A stretch of DNA of 64,000 nt from Alentia gelatinosa (GCA_950022655.1 OX465590.1:39302218-39366217); one strand, 5' to 3'. Counted from the first letter of the stretch, positions 42,345 to 52,751 are shown. The notes: generated by a model not told the origin, from the sequence alone. A program made the numbers and translations.

Positions 42345-43130
42345 ATATGGCAACGACAGACTTTTGAGGCCACCCATGAAATCAAACCAGGTTGAATTAA
42401 TTGCACTGCACGAAAACCACCATTTTACATATGAATGCGCCCGGCGTTTATATATAAGTATGACTTTTGCGTATATAAGGTCGTCCTATTCCCCGTGTAT
42501 ATACGCCTCATGTGTAGGCGGTTATAAGCGTCCAGTGAAGAGGACTTCACTGAGAGCGGACAGGGGGAGGTGGGGGAGGGGGGCAGGGGGAGGGCTTCTT
42601 ACTGAGGACACCTTTACTTCTACCAACACAAAGGGGCGGGAGGCAGAAGGGGGGAGAGGATATTTCCTCTCATATATGCCGGGTGTGAAATACAGCCAAG
42701 ACGCGTCTGTATATAAGGCCTGGGCGCATATATATACATATATATGAAAACAAGTCAATATTCAGCCACTACATGCACGTTAGCGATGGCATATTTATGA
42801 ATAAAATAGTGGTGTATCGTGCAGTGTTGGTGGCGGTGAGGAAAAAGTGGTCGGTAACCACCTCTTTTTATCGTCTAATAAAAGCATTTTTCTTAACGTC
42901 ACCGATTTCCTTGTTAGTTTTTGGAGGATTTATCTTCAGGCTTGTCAGGTCCTAAATACATATAATAATCGGTGCACATGGAAAACATAATCGGTCGTCA
43001 GGTGGAAACAGAGTGTTCGCCTTGGGTTTAAAGATAATTACCACCGACAAATACTCCAAGAAGACAACGGACCTACTTTTGTACAGGGGGCATATAATCG
43101 GTGGGGTTTTTGTCTCCAGGTGGAAACTCT
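42345..43130. mobile_element. Family C element with family N nested
   Basis: Family C phrases 'gacagacttttgaggccacc' and 'aaaccaggttgaatta' precede, and 'ggtggcggtgaggaaaaagt' and 'ataatcggtcgtcaggtgg' follow, a 423-bp family N element (42404-42826). Compare the uninterrupted 'accaggttgaattcatcggt' in copy 2 at about 27540. Confidence 0.7.
42404..42826. mobile_element. Family N MITE, copy 1, nested in family C
   Basis: Inverted ends CACTGCACGAAAACCACCAT and the partly decayed ATAGTGGTGTATCGTGCAGTG (read to 20: TAGTGGTGTATCGTGCAGTG). TTG flanks both sides. The interior 'ggcctt/gcctgggcgcatatata', 'tgaaatacagccaagac' and 'ctgaggacacctttacttct' is shared, inverted, with 55707-56199. Open frames in it are unrelated to protein function. 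Confidence 0.82.
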
Positions 43131-43298
43131 GCATAAAAGAGGGAAACCTTGTTCCAGAGACAGAGCGTCAAAGTTATGAGGTACGGATTGGAAAGATTGA
43201 CCCCAATGTGTATATTTTCAACCCTTACCAAGTAAATTTGACTTTCTTTCACTGGTACTTGGTTTCCCTCTTCCTATATACCTTCAAATATCGATAAA
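43131..43298. mobile_element. Family M element, short copy
   Basis: Shares 'gggaaaccttgttccagag', 'gtcaaagttatgaggtacgg' and 'ccctcttcctatatacctt' with the other M copies but lacks the tandem ctgccc units. Confidence 0.7.
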
Positions 43299-43306
43299 AA
43301 TTACAG

Positions 43307-43527
43307 ATTTCTTTACACACGATAGTCCAAGAAGCCAAGGCCACCCTCATCGAGTAACTACAAATGTTTTCGTCCCACCAGTTTCCCGCCAGTTTCATAG
43401 CAACTATGCAGGTTGCTATGCGACAATGTCACGGCGACATCATAGCCGCATCAATGTAGTATGTTTTCATTTTGTAGGCTTCAAAATCATGCCGATTGTG
43501 CCCTGCATGATTATTCCTACTATTTAA
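43307..43527 (+). CDS. Candidate exon, His/Arg-rich
   Basis: Just beyond the short M element, after cgataaaaattacag, the plus strand is open for 72 codons to TAA with no ATG in the first 40, so it would have to be spliced in. The peptide runs FFTHDSPRSQGHPHRVTTNV, FVPPVSRQFHSNYAGCYATM, SRRHHSRIN and a hydrophobic end. A second frame from the same acceptor (IVQEAKATLIE) is open for 16 codons. A 9-bp inverted repeat CATAGCAAC...GTTGCTATG, similar to RFX half-sites, lies within it (about 43396-43420). Not recognised. Confidence 0.32.
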
Positions 43528-43679
43528 ACTCTTTTGCATTATTATCCAACATGAAATACCTCCATACCTAGTTGTTACATTTCCTTTGCTATGGGTATTT
43601 TTTCTAAATCTCGGAACACCTTAATCGGTACTGTCTGCCATTTTTAAATTCACTGATCGTAGCTTTTGGTCACGTGTCA

Positions 43680-44105
43680 ACCTCGGGTAGTAAACGTCAG
43701 CCTTGGGCAGTAAACGCAAGTTACTACACCCCCAGCAGCTGTGTGGAAATATTGAGCGTTTGCCCATAGGTATACAGGAATAGAGGGAAACTATGTTCCG
43801 GTGGGAATAAGTCAAAGTTACGAGGTAAGGCTTGGCAAGATTACTGCCCAAGGCGTAGCCGCGGGCAGTAATTTTTCCAAGCCTTACCGAATAACTTTGA
43901 CTTATTTCCACTGGTAGGTGGATTCCCTATTCCTATATACCTTTAATTGTCGGCTAATATCGATAAAAACTGAACGTCTCTGAACGTCAACCTGGGCAGT
44001 AAACGTCAACCTGGGCAGTAACTTCAACCTGGGCAATAAACAAAAGTTATTCCACCCCAGCAGCGTTAAGTAATCATAGGTTGTTCGCTCATAGGTATAT
44101 AGGAA
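43680..44105. mobile_element. Family M element, copy 2, with 100-nt foldback core
   Basis: Inverted relative to 7095-7445. It has three 'aacctgggcagtaa' units (about 43986-44036). Its core at 43808-43910 is a long foldback: arm gaataagtcaaagttacgag gtaaggcttgg, stem cattactgccc, loop aaggcgtagccgc, then the matching right arm. Ends 'ataggtatacaggaatag' and 'cataggtatataggaata'. Confidence 0.8.
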
Positions 44106-44156
44106 TAAGATGATCTAAACAGCAAGATTTAACTTTTAAAGTTTACGTCTAATTCT

Positions 44157-44285
44157 ATGAGACTTCACGTCCATGAAGAGATAAACATCCGCCCTTCACC
44201 TGACAGTGCACTGACCTACACGCCAATAAGGTTTTATCTCAGTCATAAAATCCTCAACATTTACCAGAAGAAAAAGATTACATGA
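44157..44285 (+). CDS. Weak candidate small ORF or exon
   Basis: An ATG opens 42 codons, MRLHVHEEINIRPSPDSALT YTPIRFYLSHKILNIYQKKK IT, closed by TGA; the frame is open for eight codons upstream of the ATG. The composition is protein-like, with a basic end. It lies between repeat families M and L with no splice or promoter support. Not recognised; chance is quite possible. Confidence 0.22.
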   Translation: MRLHVHEEINIRPSPDSALTYTPIRFYLSHKILNIYQKKKIT

Positions 44286-44463
44286 AGTGAGGGAAAAACA
44301 CCCAGACGAAAAACTCGCGCGCACAAACAACATTATTATTTGTTTTGTTGCGGAAGGCGATGTAGGTCAGGGAGGAGAGTAAGGGACTTTATTTTGGTGC
44401 ACGGAGGGATATGAGAACCTTTGGACAAACAACGTGACAACAAACCGGAAGTGAGTGCGCCTC

Positions 44464-45173
44464 ACCCGGCGTTTACACTAGACGATTATAGGCGGCGATT
44501 CTTAAACCTGACGACTTTCAGCCGTAAAAGTCTAGAAATCGTTTAATATAAACGCCAAGAGCGTGGCGACTGCAGATCGTCTGATTACGTCAGATTACGC
44601 AATAAAGCACCACCTCACGACTATTAGACACATTCTGACCCCATCGACTATTTCAAGCCGTTTTGAATTAGTCGTCTACATAGGCGGCGATTCTGTGAAA
44701 ACTCATAGTCGTCAGTGTAAACGCTCAGGTAAATTCTGACGTGGATGACTTTTGCGGTTGACATTGCCACCACCTGACGACTATTGGCTTGACGATCTAC
44801 AGTCGCCACATATCTAGACGTGTAGTTTATTATCCATGTATACAAAGCCTCCATTGAAAATGTATAGGGACTCGATTCAAACCTGTGGTATGCGGCCTCA
44901 AAACCATGGTAAACGGAAAAATAGTCCCTTTTGCTATAGAGTAAAGAAATAGTCCCTGTCGTTATACCCTTTAATATGCCAATTTAATTTATTCGAAAAG
45001 ATGGATAATAAATGCAACAAATGATGATTTTGTGGACAGGCAGCTCTGTAAACCACGAGAGGTTGACGTCGTAATACACTCGCTAGCGCTCGTATATAAC
45101 TACGCGTTAATCTCTCGTGGTTTACGGCCGCCTGTCCACAAAACTGTCGATTATTGTCTATGTAAACGCCGGG
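44464..45173. mobile_element. Family L element (710 bp)
   Basis: Inverted ends CCCGGCGTTTACACTAGACG and TCTATGTAAACGCCGGG. The interior repeats 'ggcggcgattct', 'gacgactttc/ttgcgg' and 'gtgtaaacgc', so it is built from several partial end copies. A separate end (gcggcgtttacacctgacga) lies at 45241. It contains the palindrome at 45028-45143. Confidence 0.75.
45028..45143. repeat. 116-bp palindrome inside family L
   Basis: Arms tttgtggacaggcagctctg / taaaccacgaga and the inverted tctcgtggttta / cggccgcctgtccacaaa enclose a centre around actcgctagcgctcg. It could extrude as a cruciform. The design (outer arms, small inner hairpin) resembles family A. Confidence 0.85.
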
Positions 45174-45319
45174 TATGACGCCCCCTGGTGGCCGTCAGGG
45201 GCGTGAGTCTCTACACAGACAACGACCACGATGAGACTACTGCGGCGTTTACACCTGACGACCAAAGTATGAGGTCACCATCAAATCAGTGGCCGGGTAG
45301 TGGCTATTGATAACTTATC

Positions 45320-45667
45320 TTAACCCTTTAAGGGCGGATGATGCCTTAAAGCATCACCCGGCTGGGGGCGGATGATGCCTTAAGGCATCATTTGCTGGGT
45401 ATCTATGAAATTATGTATTTTTGCTTTTGAAAAGGAAATATTTTATCAATTAACTTGAAATTTGCACTGAATGTAGGTATAGCTTCATATTTTAGAATTC
45501 TAAATAATGGAAATAGAAATATTAAGGATAACAAATTTTATCATGTGATAAATCTTCGAATTTTGAGTTCAGAGAAAAATGCCCCAGTCCCCTAGAACTG
45601 TACATAGTCACTAGTTGCCGTCCCCATGTGTGTAGTTCTGCCATAGGCGGCCGTCCTTAAAGGGTTA
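45320..45667. mobile_element. Family K MITE, copy 2
   Basis: Ends TTAACCCTTTAAGGGCGG and CCGTCCTTAAAGGGTTAA, a near-perfect inverted pair. The inner motif 'gatgccttaaggcatcat' is itself palindromic and occurs twice in tandem near the left end. Confidence 0.85.
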
Positions 45668-45795
45668 AGGGCCTATTCCACCAACACACACGATGTAGCA
45701 AGATTCGGCCCGATTTGGTTGTCTTGCTAGATCGGGCTAGGATTGAATCATCGCGTGCCTATTTGTCGCGATGTGTCTTGAGGTGTCGCGGTGGT

Positions 45796-46026
45796 GGGAT
45801 TCACACGGTGGGATCCATGTACCTCACAGGGTTCAAAATCTCATGCGATTCTGTTCCTTTTTAGGGGGAAATGTTTTTAACAATTACAGGGGGAAAACAT
45901 CTCTCAGGGAAATGAAACCCTATAATTTAGACGAAGAAATTGTGTTCGAGTACAGAATCTCAGCAGGATTTGTCTCAGAAAAACGCCCTGTAAGGTACAT
46001 TCATGAATCCCATCGTGTGAATCCCA
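45796..46026. mobile_element. Family J MITE, copy 2
   Basis: Ends GGGATTCACACGGTGGGATC and GAATCCCATCGTGTGAATCCC (trimmed to AATCCCATCGTGTGAATCCC). The interior is inverted relative to 26554-26783. Confidence 0.82.
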
Positions 46027-47405
46027 TTTAAGCTGTAAACTTGAACAGAGTCTTGGATCCTAATAGATCCCTTTGCCAAACCTATGGTGATATTTCTTGT
46101 GATGCATGTCCGTTGGTGTATGCATGGCAGCTTGCATGACAATGTCTATGTAACAACATTTATTTGTAGATTCTATCTGCGGTTTTGCCTGATTTACAAT
46201 GTTGGCAGTGCATTGTGTACGTGATACTTTACATGCCTGGTGACGCTTTCGAACCCAGAGACAGGTGATACGAGTATAACAATGTGATTGCATAAAGTGA
46301 TTCATATTAAACTTTTTTTCTTTTTTTTCTCAGTTTTTTATTGAAACATCATAGATTATCTTACATCATTTCAGTTCCGTACTCGTGTGTACACGGATAT
46401 CATATCATATCATATCATATTTCTGATGTCCAATAGCTCAGGTTGGGACTTCAACTGTAAACAAGTTGATTTTCATAGTCCTACCATAACACTTGTTAGG
46501 TATTACATAGGTATTGTCTTGTATATATATAACTGAGTAAAGTAAGATAATGCAAAACCAATATCATTTATAGGTACTCAATGGGTCACTACCAAGGCTA
46601 TTCTTGGAAAATCAAATGTAAAGTCACAAACATTACTGTAGCAAAACGACAAATCCAGAAGAGGGAAAACACCAAAATATAGTGAGCAAGGATCAATATA
46701 GTGAGCAAAGCAACATGTGCTCAAATAAAACACAAAAAAAGATGCGCAGGGTAAAAGGCTGCATCAGTATCGGTCTCCAGCTAATATGAGATCAAATTGT
46801 TGACGAATGATGAAAATTAGAGGTGTCTTTCCTTTAAAAAAAAAAAACAGTATTTGTATAGAACGACCTGACCATGCTGTACATGCTACAAAACGAGATG
46901 GGGAATTGCTGTTTTTACTGAAAGAGGCCCCAGGCCGAGTTCCGTGAATAACATCAATTCCCCATCAAGTTTTGTAGCTTGTACAACCATGGTGGGTCGT
47001 TATATATTTATCATATACCCAAAATTAATCAAATATTACCATATATTGGCATAGAAGACATGTCAGCATAAAACCCACATACTGGTGCGAATCGAGGATG
47101 TCCGTGGGGTCTATTTTCACTCATTTCTGGAAAATTATTCCTTATAAAAAGAAAAGATGTCTATAACATCCAAAGGCAGATGGTGGTGACACAAACTCTC
47201 TTCACAGCCACAATTTACAAGGACATATAAACACACGTTATGCTTTGCAGAAATATCTCTATAACGAAGAGCGTTTAGTTCTACATGTGTGTCAGTACCC
47301 GCATAGCTGTTCGTACTCGGCAGTATGCATGAGTAACATGTATGGGAGTGCATATATATGTATGTTATACACACAGTACCTAGAGCAGAGTGGCTGTAAC
47401 TTTAA
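46027..47405. other. No gene; (ATATC)n and a foldback
   Basis: An (ATATC)5-like microsatellite is at 46398-46421. A foldback at about 46860-46990 has arms 'ctgaccatgctgtaca.gcta' and 'tagcttgtacaaccatggtg' plus 'gatggggaatt' / 'aattccccatc'. Elsewhere AT-rich. A minus-strand frame at 46060-46305 has no other support. Confidence 0.5.
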
Positions 47406-47687
47406 GGCCCGGCGTCCACCTACTACGATATGGCACCGATATGCCCTACGATGAACCTCCCGGTTCAAAATCAAAATCGCGTCGGAAGGTCACCTACTAT
47501 CGGGGCAGTTGACCACGTTTCTGCGATTAGACACCGATAAAAACCCATTGGGATGCATGGTGGATTGGCATGTCTAGACATATGTCTACGATTTTGCACC
47601 TTCCCGATATGGCACCGATTTTGACATTTTGTATCGGTGCCGTATCGGGAGGTCTACGATTCTATCGTAGTAGGTGGACGCCGGGCC
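47406..47687. mobile_element. Family D MITE, Harbinger-like, TAA duplication
   Basis: Ends GGCCCGGCGTCCACCTACTA and TAGTAGGTGGACGCCGGGCC, 282 bp, the best preserved D copy. TAA flanks both sides. Confidence 0.9.
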
Positions 47688-47841
47688 TAAAGGTGTAACA
47701 TGTATATCTGGCAAGGGAAACTGCACATATATATGGAGGTCAGGGGCTGCCAGAGCTCCATGCATCACTGTCTGTGTCCACATCCTAGGGCGGCTCTGAA
47801 TGTACCCAAAACCCTTACTTATCTTAGTGTCTTCCCCTTAA

Positions 47842-48000
47842 GGGGCCATCCATAAATTATATACGCAAAAATTCCGAACATTTGGACCCCTCACCCACAT
47901 TCCCAATCGTGTACACTATAGAACAAAGAAGGAGCATACCCAAAATTTCCGAAAATTTGGACACCCCTCCTTCGTGCGAACGTATTTTATGGATTGCCCC
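47842..48000. mobile_element. Family F MITE
   Basis: Ends AGGGGCCATCCATAAA and ATTTTATGGATTGCCCCT, with TA flanking both sides. The interior has 'gtacactatagaacaaagaa' and 'gagcatacccaaaat'. Confidence 0.8.
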
Positions 48001-48170
48001 TTACCTTTTATCTCTTCATTTGGTGCTCTTTTTAGATATGAGTTACTCATGAATGGTGAGAGACAGTCTATACCGAGGTCAAAGGATCACCTATATTCCT
48101 CTGATATATTTTGGTCTGAGTTTCGGTCTGATTCTTGTGTGGGCGTGAGGAGTTTAAAATCTTCTCACAG

Positions 48171-48567
48171 TTTGTTTGTTTGTTTTGGTAGTTTAACGTC
48201 CAATTTGTTCAATTAGACTTACTTTGGGTTTGATCGAATCTATGAGATGAATGTAGGAAGAAATCCCACCCCTACACATTTACCGAGGTGAAGGTTCTTT
48301 TACTTCCCACACCACATACACATGGTATGAGAAGGATTGGCCTTCCATATAGCAGTAAATCTACCACTGCTGGGGGTGAGGGAGAAAAGTGGCTGCAGTG
48401 GGACCCGAATTAACAAAGTCCCGTGCTCTTTACCACTGAGCTAACTCCCCACCCACCCTGGTCGCTTTAGTTATGCTTGCGTGCAGGCATATTCGGTCTG
48501 CACCACGAGGAGGCGAGGCGACCAAGAGGGTGAACAGATTGATAATTTCTGTCCACCCCAGCAGACC
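48171..48567 (-). mobile_element. tRNA-derived SINE, full length, 10-bp TSD
   Basis: The 397-bp element is flanked by CTTCTCACAG (48161-48170 and 48568-48577), a perfect target duplication. On the minus strand it has a leader, a tRNA-like head with box A TAGCTCAGTGGTA (48431-48443) and a decayed box B (about 48400-48414), a body, and a tail of aacaaacaaac after ggacgttaaac. It shares its whole length with 63090-63484. SINEs are transcribed by RNA polymerase III and depend on a LINE for movement. It carries no protein; the open frame here is a shadow. Confidence 0.92.
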
Positions 48568-48607
48568 CTTCTCACAGAGAATGTACAATGTCTTAATTCG
48601 AGCAATC

Positions 48608-48690
48608 AGGGGTCTGTTGAATAACTTATGCCTATGAGAGTACAGGGTACAAGGAGACCCATACGAGGGTTATCGTGTAATAATATTCAA
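48608..48690. mobile_element. Family H fragment
   Basis: Left end GGGGTCTGTTGAATAACTTA followed directly by the right-arm phrase 'gggttatcgtgtaataat', so the middle is deleted. Confidence 0.65.
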
Positions 48691-48696
48691 GTTTTT

Positions 48697-48840
48697 ATGC
48701 CAATGTGGAATTTTCACCTACCGATTTTAACCTTCGATTATTGCATTTAGCACCGTCGACCGATTCCATGGCACTTTTGGACCAATAATCGTCAGGTGGA
48801 AACAGAAAGGATAAACGATATCTTCCTCTAATTCTACAAA
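48697..48840. mobile_element. Family C fragment
   Basis: Left end ATGTGGAATTTTCACCTACC and the internal phrase 'aataatcgtcaggtggaaac' are present, then the copy is lost. Confidence 0.65.
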
Positions 48841-48889
48841 CAAAACAAAACATCAGTTGGTAGGTCCAGTTATGAATGGATTTGATTAA

Positions 48890-49320
48890 GAAAATTTGTG
48901 GGCTTGACATGGAGGGGGTTTAGCCTCGTCTCATGATTACCTATAGATTATAACAGTAAATAACAGCATCTGTCCCCCGACTACAGTGGCGCTATTCTAC
49001 GATTTCCTGGCAGATGATGGTGGAACTAGCGATCACTCTGTGCACTATAGGGCACATAATCATTGTATTATGGAGGCAGCCTTCTCGCCCCTGACGCCAA
49101 ACAAAAGACAAGGTGGCAGGACCAGTTATGACTGGATCTTATCAAAAATATTTGTTCAGCTTGCCATAGCGGGGTTTTAGCCTTGTCTCATGATTATCTA
49201 TGGATAATAACAATTGATAACAGCGGTTGTCCCCGACTATAGTGGTACTATCTTACAATTTCCTGGCGGATGATGGTGCAACTAGCAATCACTCTGTGCC
49301 CTATACCATCAACTGACACG
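48890..49320. repeat. Family U repeat in two tandem parts
   Basis: The segment 'agttatga.tggat.t' to 'aactagc.atcactctgtg' occurs at about 48868-49050 and again at 49121-49305, with the same order and about 85-90 percent identity by eye. The 31640 copy is the single inverted form. Confidence 0.65.
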
Positions 49321-49359
49321 ATGACCTTGGAGCAACTCTCTGATATCCATGATATGGTA

Positions 49360-50150
49360 ACTTATCTCATCCCAGTATTTTTCTCCATAGACTTAACATT
49401 GGGAACTCATACTCCACTGCCGTGAAGGTAGTGTACCCAATACTCAATGGCTAATTGGGTGAGTTATTTCATTGATTAATAATGTTTCTGATCATGTGTA
49501 TATATGGGGTGAGATAAAATCAGAAACCCACTCGATTAAAATAACTTGGTCTACACTCCACCTCGTTTGACCACAACGTAATTCACTCAGCTTCGCTATG
49601 TAAATTACACCGCGGTCAAACTCAGTGGAGTATGGACCAAGTTATTTTTTATCTCGTGAGTTTCCTTTTGAAAACCTAAGAAGAAACCAACAAGGTATGG
49701 TCAAAGTCGTCGTTCTCCACGGGTTTGATGCGGAGTGATATGAACGAGGCGACAGCCGAGTGAATATCACGTAGCATTCAAACGAGTTCCAGAACGACTT
49801 CTTTGACCAAAACGAGGTGCTTTCTGTATTCATCTCACCCCTATACACATTAGGGGCCATCCATAAAGTATGTACGCAGAATTTCTGAAATTTTGGGCCC
49901 CCCACCCCCTCTCCCAATCTTGTACGCAATAGAACAAAGAGGGAGCATACGCAGATTTTCCTAAATTTCTTACCCCCGCCCCCACCCACCCCCCTCGGTG
50001 CGTACGTACTTTATGGATGGCCCCTAATAAAAAAAAAATGGATGAAACACAGGATATAGACCATGGAGAACGAACCGCAATACTCGTAGGGGCATGGAGA
50101 ACGAGTTCCCAATGTTAAGCCTATGGGCAATTATTCCAGGGGTGAGATAA
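49360..50150. mobile_element. Family A elements split by a family F insertion
   Basis: Two A-type foldbacks lie here: one with arms 'taacttggtctacactccac' / 'gtggagtatggaccaagtta' and one with 'aacaaggtatggtcaaagtcg' / 'cgacttctttgaccaaaacg'. A family F element at 49853-50024 interrupts the second at 'ctatacacatta'. The uninterrupted phrase is seen at 36400-36415 (reverse orientation). Confidence 0.7.
49853..50024. mobile_element. Family F MITE nested in family A, TA duplication
   Basis: Ends GGGGCCATCCATAAAGTATG and CGTACTTTATGGATGGCCCC, 172 bp, flanked by TA on both sides (49851-49852 and 50025-50026). Because the outer T-A is symmetric, the exact end could be one base further out. Confidence 0.85.
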
Positions 50151-50268
50151 AGGTACCCATGTTTGTCCCAATGACCCACATGAGCAGGTAAAAACGACTG
50201 AGGATGAGAACAGGCGCGTGGAGGCAGTGCTCACGTGCGACACGCTAAACGCGCGACACGCTCCATGT

Positions 50269-50407
50269 TTAGCATGCTGCATGTTTAGCATGCTGAGACA
50301 TGTTGCAGACTGGCGCCACACCACCATCAGCTCTCCATATCTCGTCAACAAAACCAATGTCAAATACGTCGTCTTTCAGCAGACGATCACGACATGTTGG
50401 CCTTTTA
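50269..50407 (-). CDS. Weak candidate exon
   Basis: On the minus strand, after ttcaaatctcag, 45 codons are open: KRPTCRDRLLKDDVFDIGFV then DEIWRADGGVAPVCN, ending at a stop after a small duplicated phrase (catgctaaacatgcag). The acceptor has a weak pyrimidine tract and no donor is clear. The plus strand is also open here. The acidic/hydrophobic peptide looks plausible but is not recognised. Confidence 0.22.
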
Positions 50408-50599
50408 CTGAGATTTGAAGGTAATACAAATACTCCACGCCATGAGAGAGACAGATATGTATGTCCTCGACCATGGATACTTTAGAAATGCATCATATGA
50501 TATGTAAGCATCGCACTATCATGCTATTGCATGATAGATGATGTAGATATACAATTATTGAATGATATTCATGTAGGGAAGATTATAGGGGAAACCTGT

Positions 50600-50850
50600 G
50601 AAAGGTCAGAGCTCGTATACTATCGAGTTTGAATAGCGTAGTAATTCACAAGGCGAAGCCGTGTGAAATAAGTAGAGGTTCAAATGAGATGGGATCGAGC
50701 TCTGACCGTAAACTATTTAGGTTTCTGAATTTATCTATTTGGCTAACATTTTTGACATAATTCCCCCCATTGAGTATCATTTACAATACTCCATTGGTTT
50801 TGAGTCTGAGTTCCCAGTGTTAAGTCTCTGGGGGAAAATATACCAGGGGA
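50600..50850. mobile_element. Family A foldback, 'gagctc' subtype
   Basis: Arms 'aggtcagagctcgtatac' and 'gatcgagctctgaccgtaaa' with inner 'gtagtaattcacaaggcgaa'. The right part has 'gttaagtctctgggggaaaa'. Same subtype as 19700-19945, in opposite orientation. Confidence 0.65.
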
Positions 50851-50939
50851 AAGATAATAAAGTAGTATCCACTCTGCCTTAATGCTGATGGCCTAAATTC
50901 TAAATTGGTATCCATTATGTCGAATATCCGTTTGGATGA

Positions 50940-51142
50940 CTATTTGCCAAGAGGTAAATCTGCACAAACAGCAAAGAACGGATAAAAAGGACAAAGAATC
51001 GTTTCACTCTGAGAAAAGCAAATGAGGGGATTATTTAGTACTGACTCGTCGACGAGGAATGTAGTTGTAAAGGTAGCTTCCACACTAAAGCCAATAAATA
51101 AGCAGTAGAAGAACAAGTCAGGAGTGCACAGGACATTTCTAC
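50940..51142 (-). CDS. Candidate terminal exon of a membrane or secreted protein
   Basis: A good acceptor on the minus strand, acccatctcaccttgttag, precedes 203 bases open to TAG; two bases complete a codon from the previous exon. The peptide includes CTPDLFFYCLFIGFSVEATF, a Thr-rich turn, VDESVLNNPLICFSQSETIL, and CPFYPFFAVCADLPLGK at the end. The hydrophobic stretches (LFFYCLFIGFSV and FYPFFAVC) and six Cys suggest a membrane or extracellular protein. No polyadenylation signal was fixed and no partner exon found. Not recognised. Confidence 0.38.
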
Positions 51143-51646
51143 CTAACAAGGTGAGATGGGTTCGGCTACAAATATGTGTGTATGGAAACATGCAACACAT
51201 CAAGAAATCATTTCATGAAAGCATTTCTCCCACTGTTTATGCCAGTGTCTTGCATTCTTAAGAAGGCACCCTTTGTCATTTTGATGCCTAATGTGATAGG
51301 AAGGATAATGTATTTACATCACCATTGGCATGTTGAGAAATTTCCATCAAACCTCCTACTATGACACAGATCTGGTAGTTAAGGGAAAGTCCCTCCCTTA
51401 AAGGGATATCCTACAACACACAGTGGCGCCACCTAGTCATTTTCAAAGACTGACACTTATCTATTCAAACAGGTTCCTTTGCTTTATTCTGATACCAAAT
51501 AATGGATTTATAACATAGTATCGAGATTGACCCATGTAAATTCGGCAAATTTATCTTTGGCTGGTTTGTATAGGAAATATACTGAAAAATATAGTAATAT
51601 TAATCAGTGACCCCGATTTTGAAGTAAAGGCCTTTCTCCCCTGCAG
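51143..51646. other. No supported gene
   Basis: A plus-strand ATG frame at 51176-51364 has a hydrophobic peptide but no other support. The rest is unremarkable AT-rich DNA. Confidence 0.35.
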
Positions 51647-51866
51647 GGGGCTGTTTCTTAATCCAAGATCGTACATGTAGACCATTTTCTGTAAGCCATA
51701 GAAACCCAGGGACGATGTGGGTCAGTCTTAATCAACACGCATGAACGACCTTATGGATCACTAATACTGTCTTAGCGAACAGACTTAGTTATAATCAAAT
51801 GATAACCCTTGTAAAGGGTGCAGAAAAGGGTCTTCATGGACGATCCTAGAATATGAAACTGGCCCC
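51647..51866. mobile_element. Family H MITE
   Basis: Ends GGGGCTGTTTCTTAATCCAA and TAGAATATGAAACTGGCCCC, with the family core 'cccagggacgatgtgggtca' and 'cgaccttatgga'. Confidence 0.8.
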
Positions 51867-51887
51867 AGGATCATAAGCGCGACGTTC

Positions 51888-52527
51888 CATATGGCTTGCG
51901 ATCCTGGGTACCGTATGTACCTCGGATCGCAAGGTAAGGCCCGGCGACCACCTACTACGATATGGCTCCGATATGGTCTACGATGCACCTTCCGATAAAA
52001 AAATCAAAATCGCGTCGGAAGGTCACCTAATATTAGGGCAGTTGACCATGTTTCTGCGATTAGACACCGATATAAACCCCATACAATGCATGGTGGATTG
52101 GCATGTCTAGACATATGTCTACGATTTTACACCTTCCCGATATGTCTCCGATATTTGCTTTTTGTATCGGTGCCATATCGATAAGTCTAAATTTCTATCG
52201 TAGTAGATGGACGCCAGGCCTAAAGCCGATTCTGTGTGGAGACTGCACCGCTTGCGACTGGAGCGCTTGCGATCCTAGGTACATAGGTAAGCCCAGTCTC
52301 AGACAGGGCGTACCAAATATCAAATATGTTTGATATTTAATACCGCTTGCGATCCGGGGTACATGCGGTACCTCCAGTCTGAGACTGGGTGTACCGGAAC
52401 GCCCAGTCTCAGACTGGAAGGAAACTTGCTGTCTCCACTGTGCGTTTTGTGTCGTTGCGACCCTGAAGGTACGCCCAGTCTCAGACTGGACGTACCTATG
52501 TACCTTGGATCACACAGTGGAGACAGG
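51888..52527. mobile_element. Family E element with family D nested
   Basis: The left part (51888-51937) ends 'cggatcgcaaggtaa' and the right part resumes at 52221 'aaagccgattctgtgtggag'. Copy 1 reads without a break 'ggatcgcaaggta' 'tcatcgtttctgtgtggag' at about 31205-31240. The left end of E is truncated near a family H element. Confidence 0.88.
51938..52220. mobile_element. Family D MITE nested in family E, TAA duplication
   Basis: Ends GGCCCGGCGACCACCTACTA and TAGTAGATGGACGCCAGGCC. TAA flanks both sides (51935-51937 and 52221-52223). D therefore moved after E had spread. Confidence 0.9.
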
Positions 52528-52751
52528 GATTTAGATATATGCACCACAACACCTGGAGATCATCAGAGTGAATTTCCAGAAAACTGTTAAACTTTTCAAA
52601 GAAAATTGTCCGCTATGCCTTTTGCAGTGTTTTGGGGGAATTATCTCAATATTATTTTCGCCAACATACACTAAGGACACGACTATTACTGCTTTTTATA
52701 TATCTATGTCGTGGCCTAGATCTAGAGACCTTTTTAGAAGGAAACTCAGGA

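Noticed and set aside
42310..42758. 145-codon frame and its minus-strand partner
   Set aside because: Contained in family N nested in family C; the second N copy does not keep the frame.
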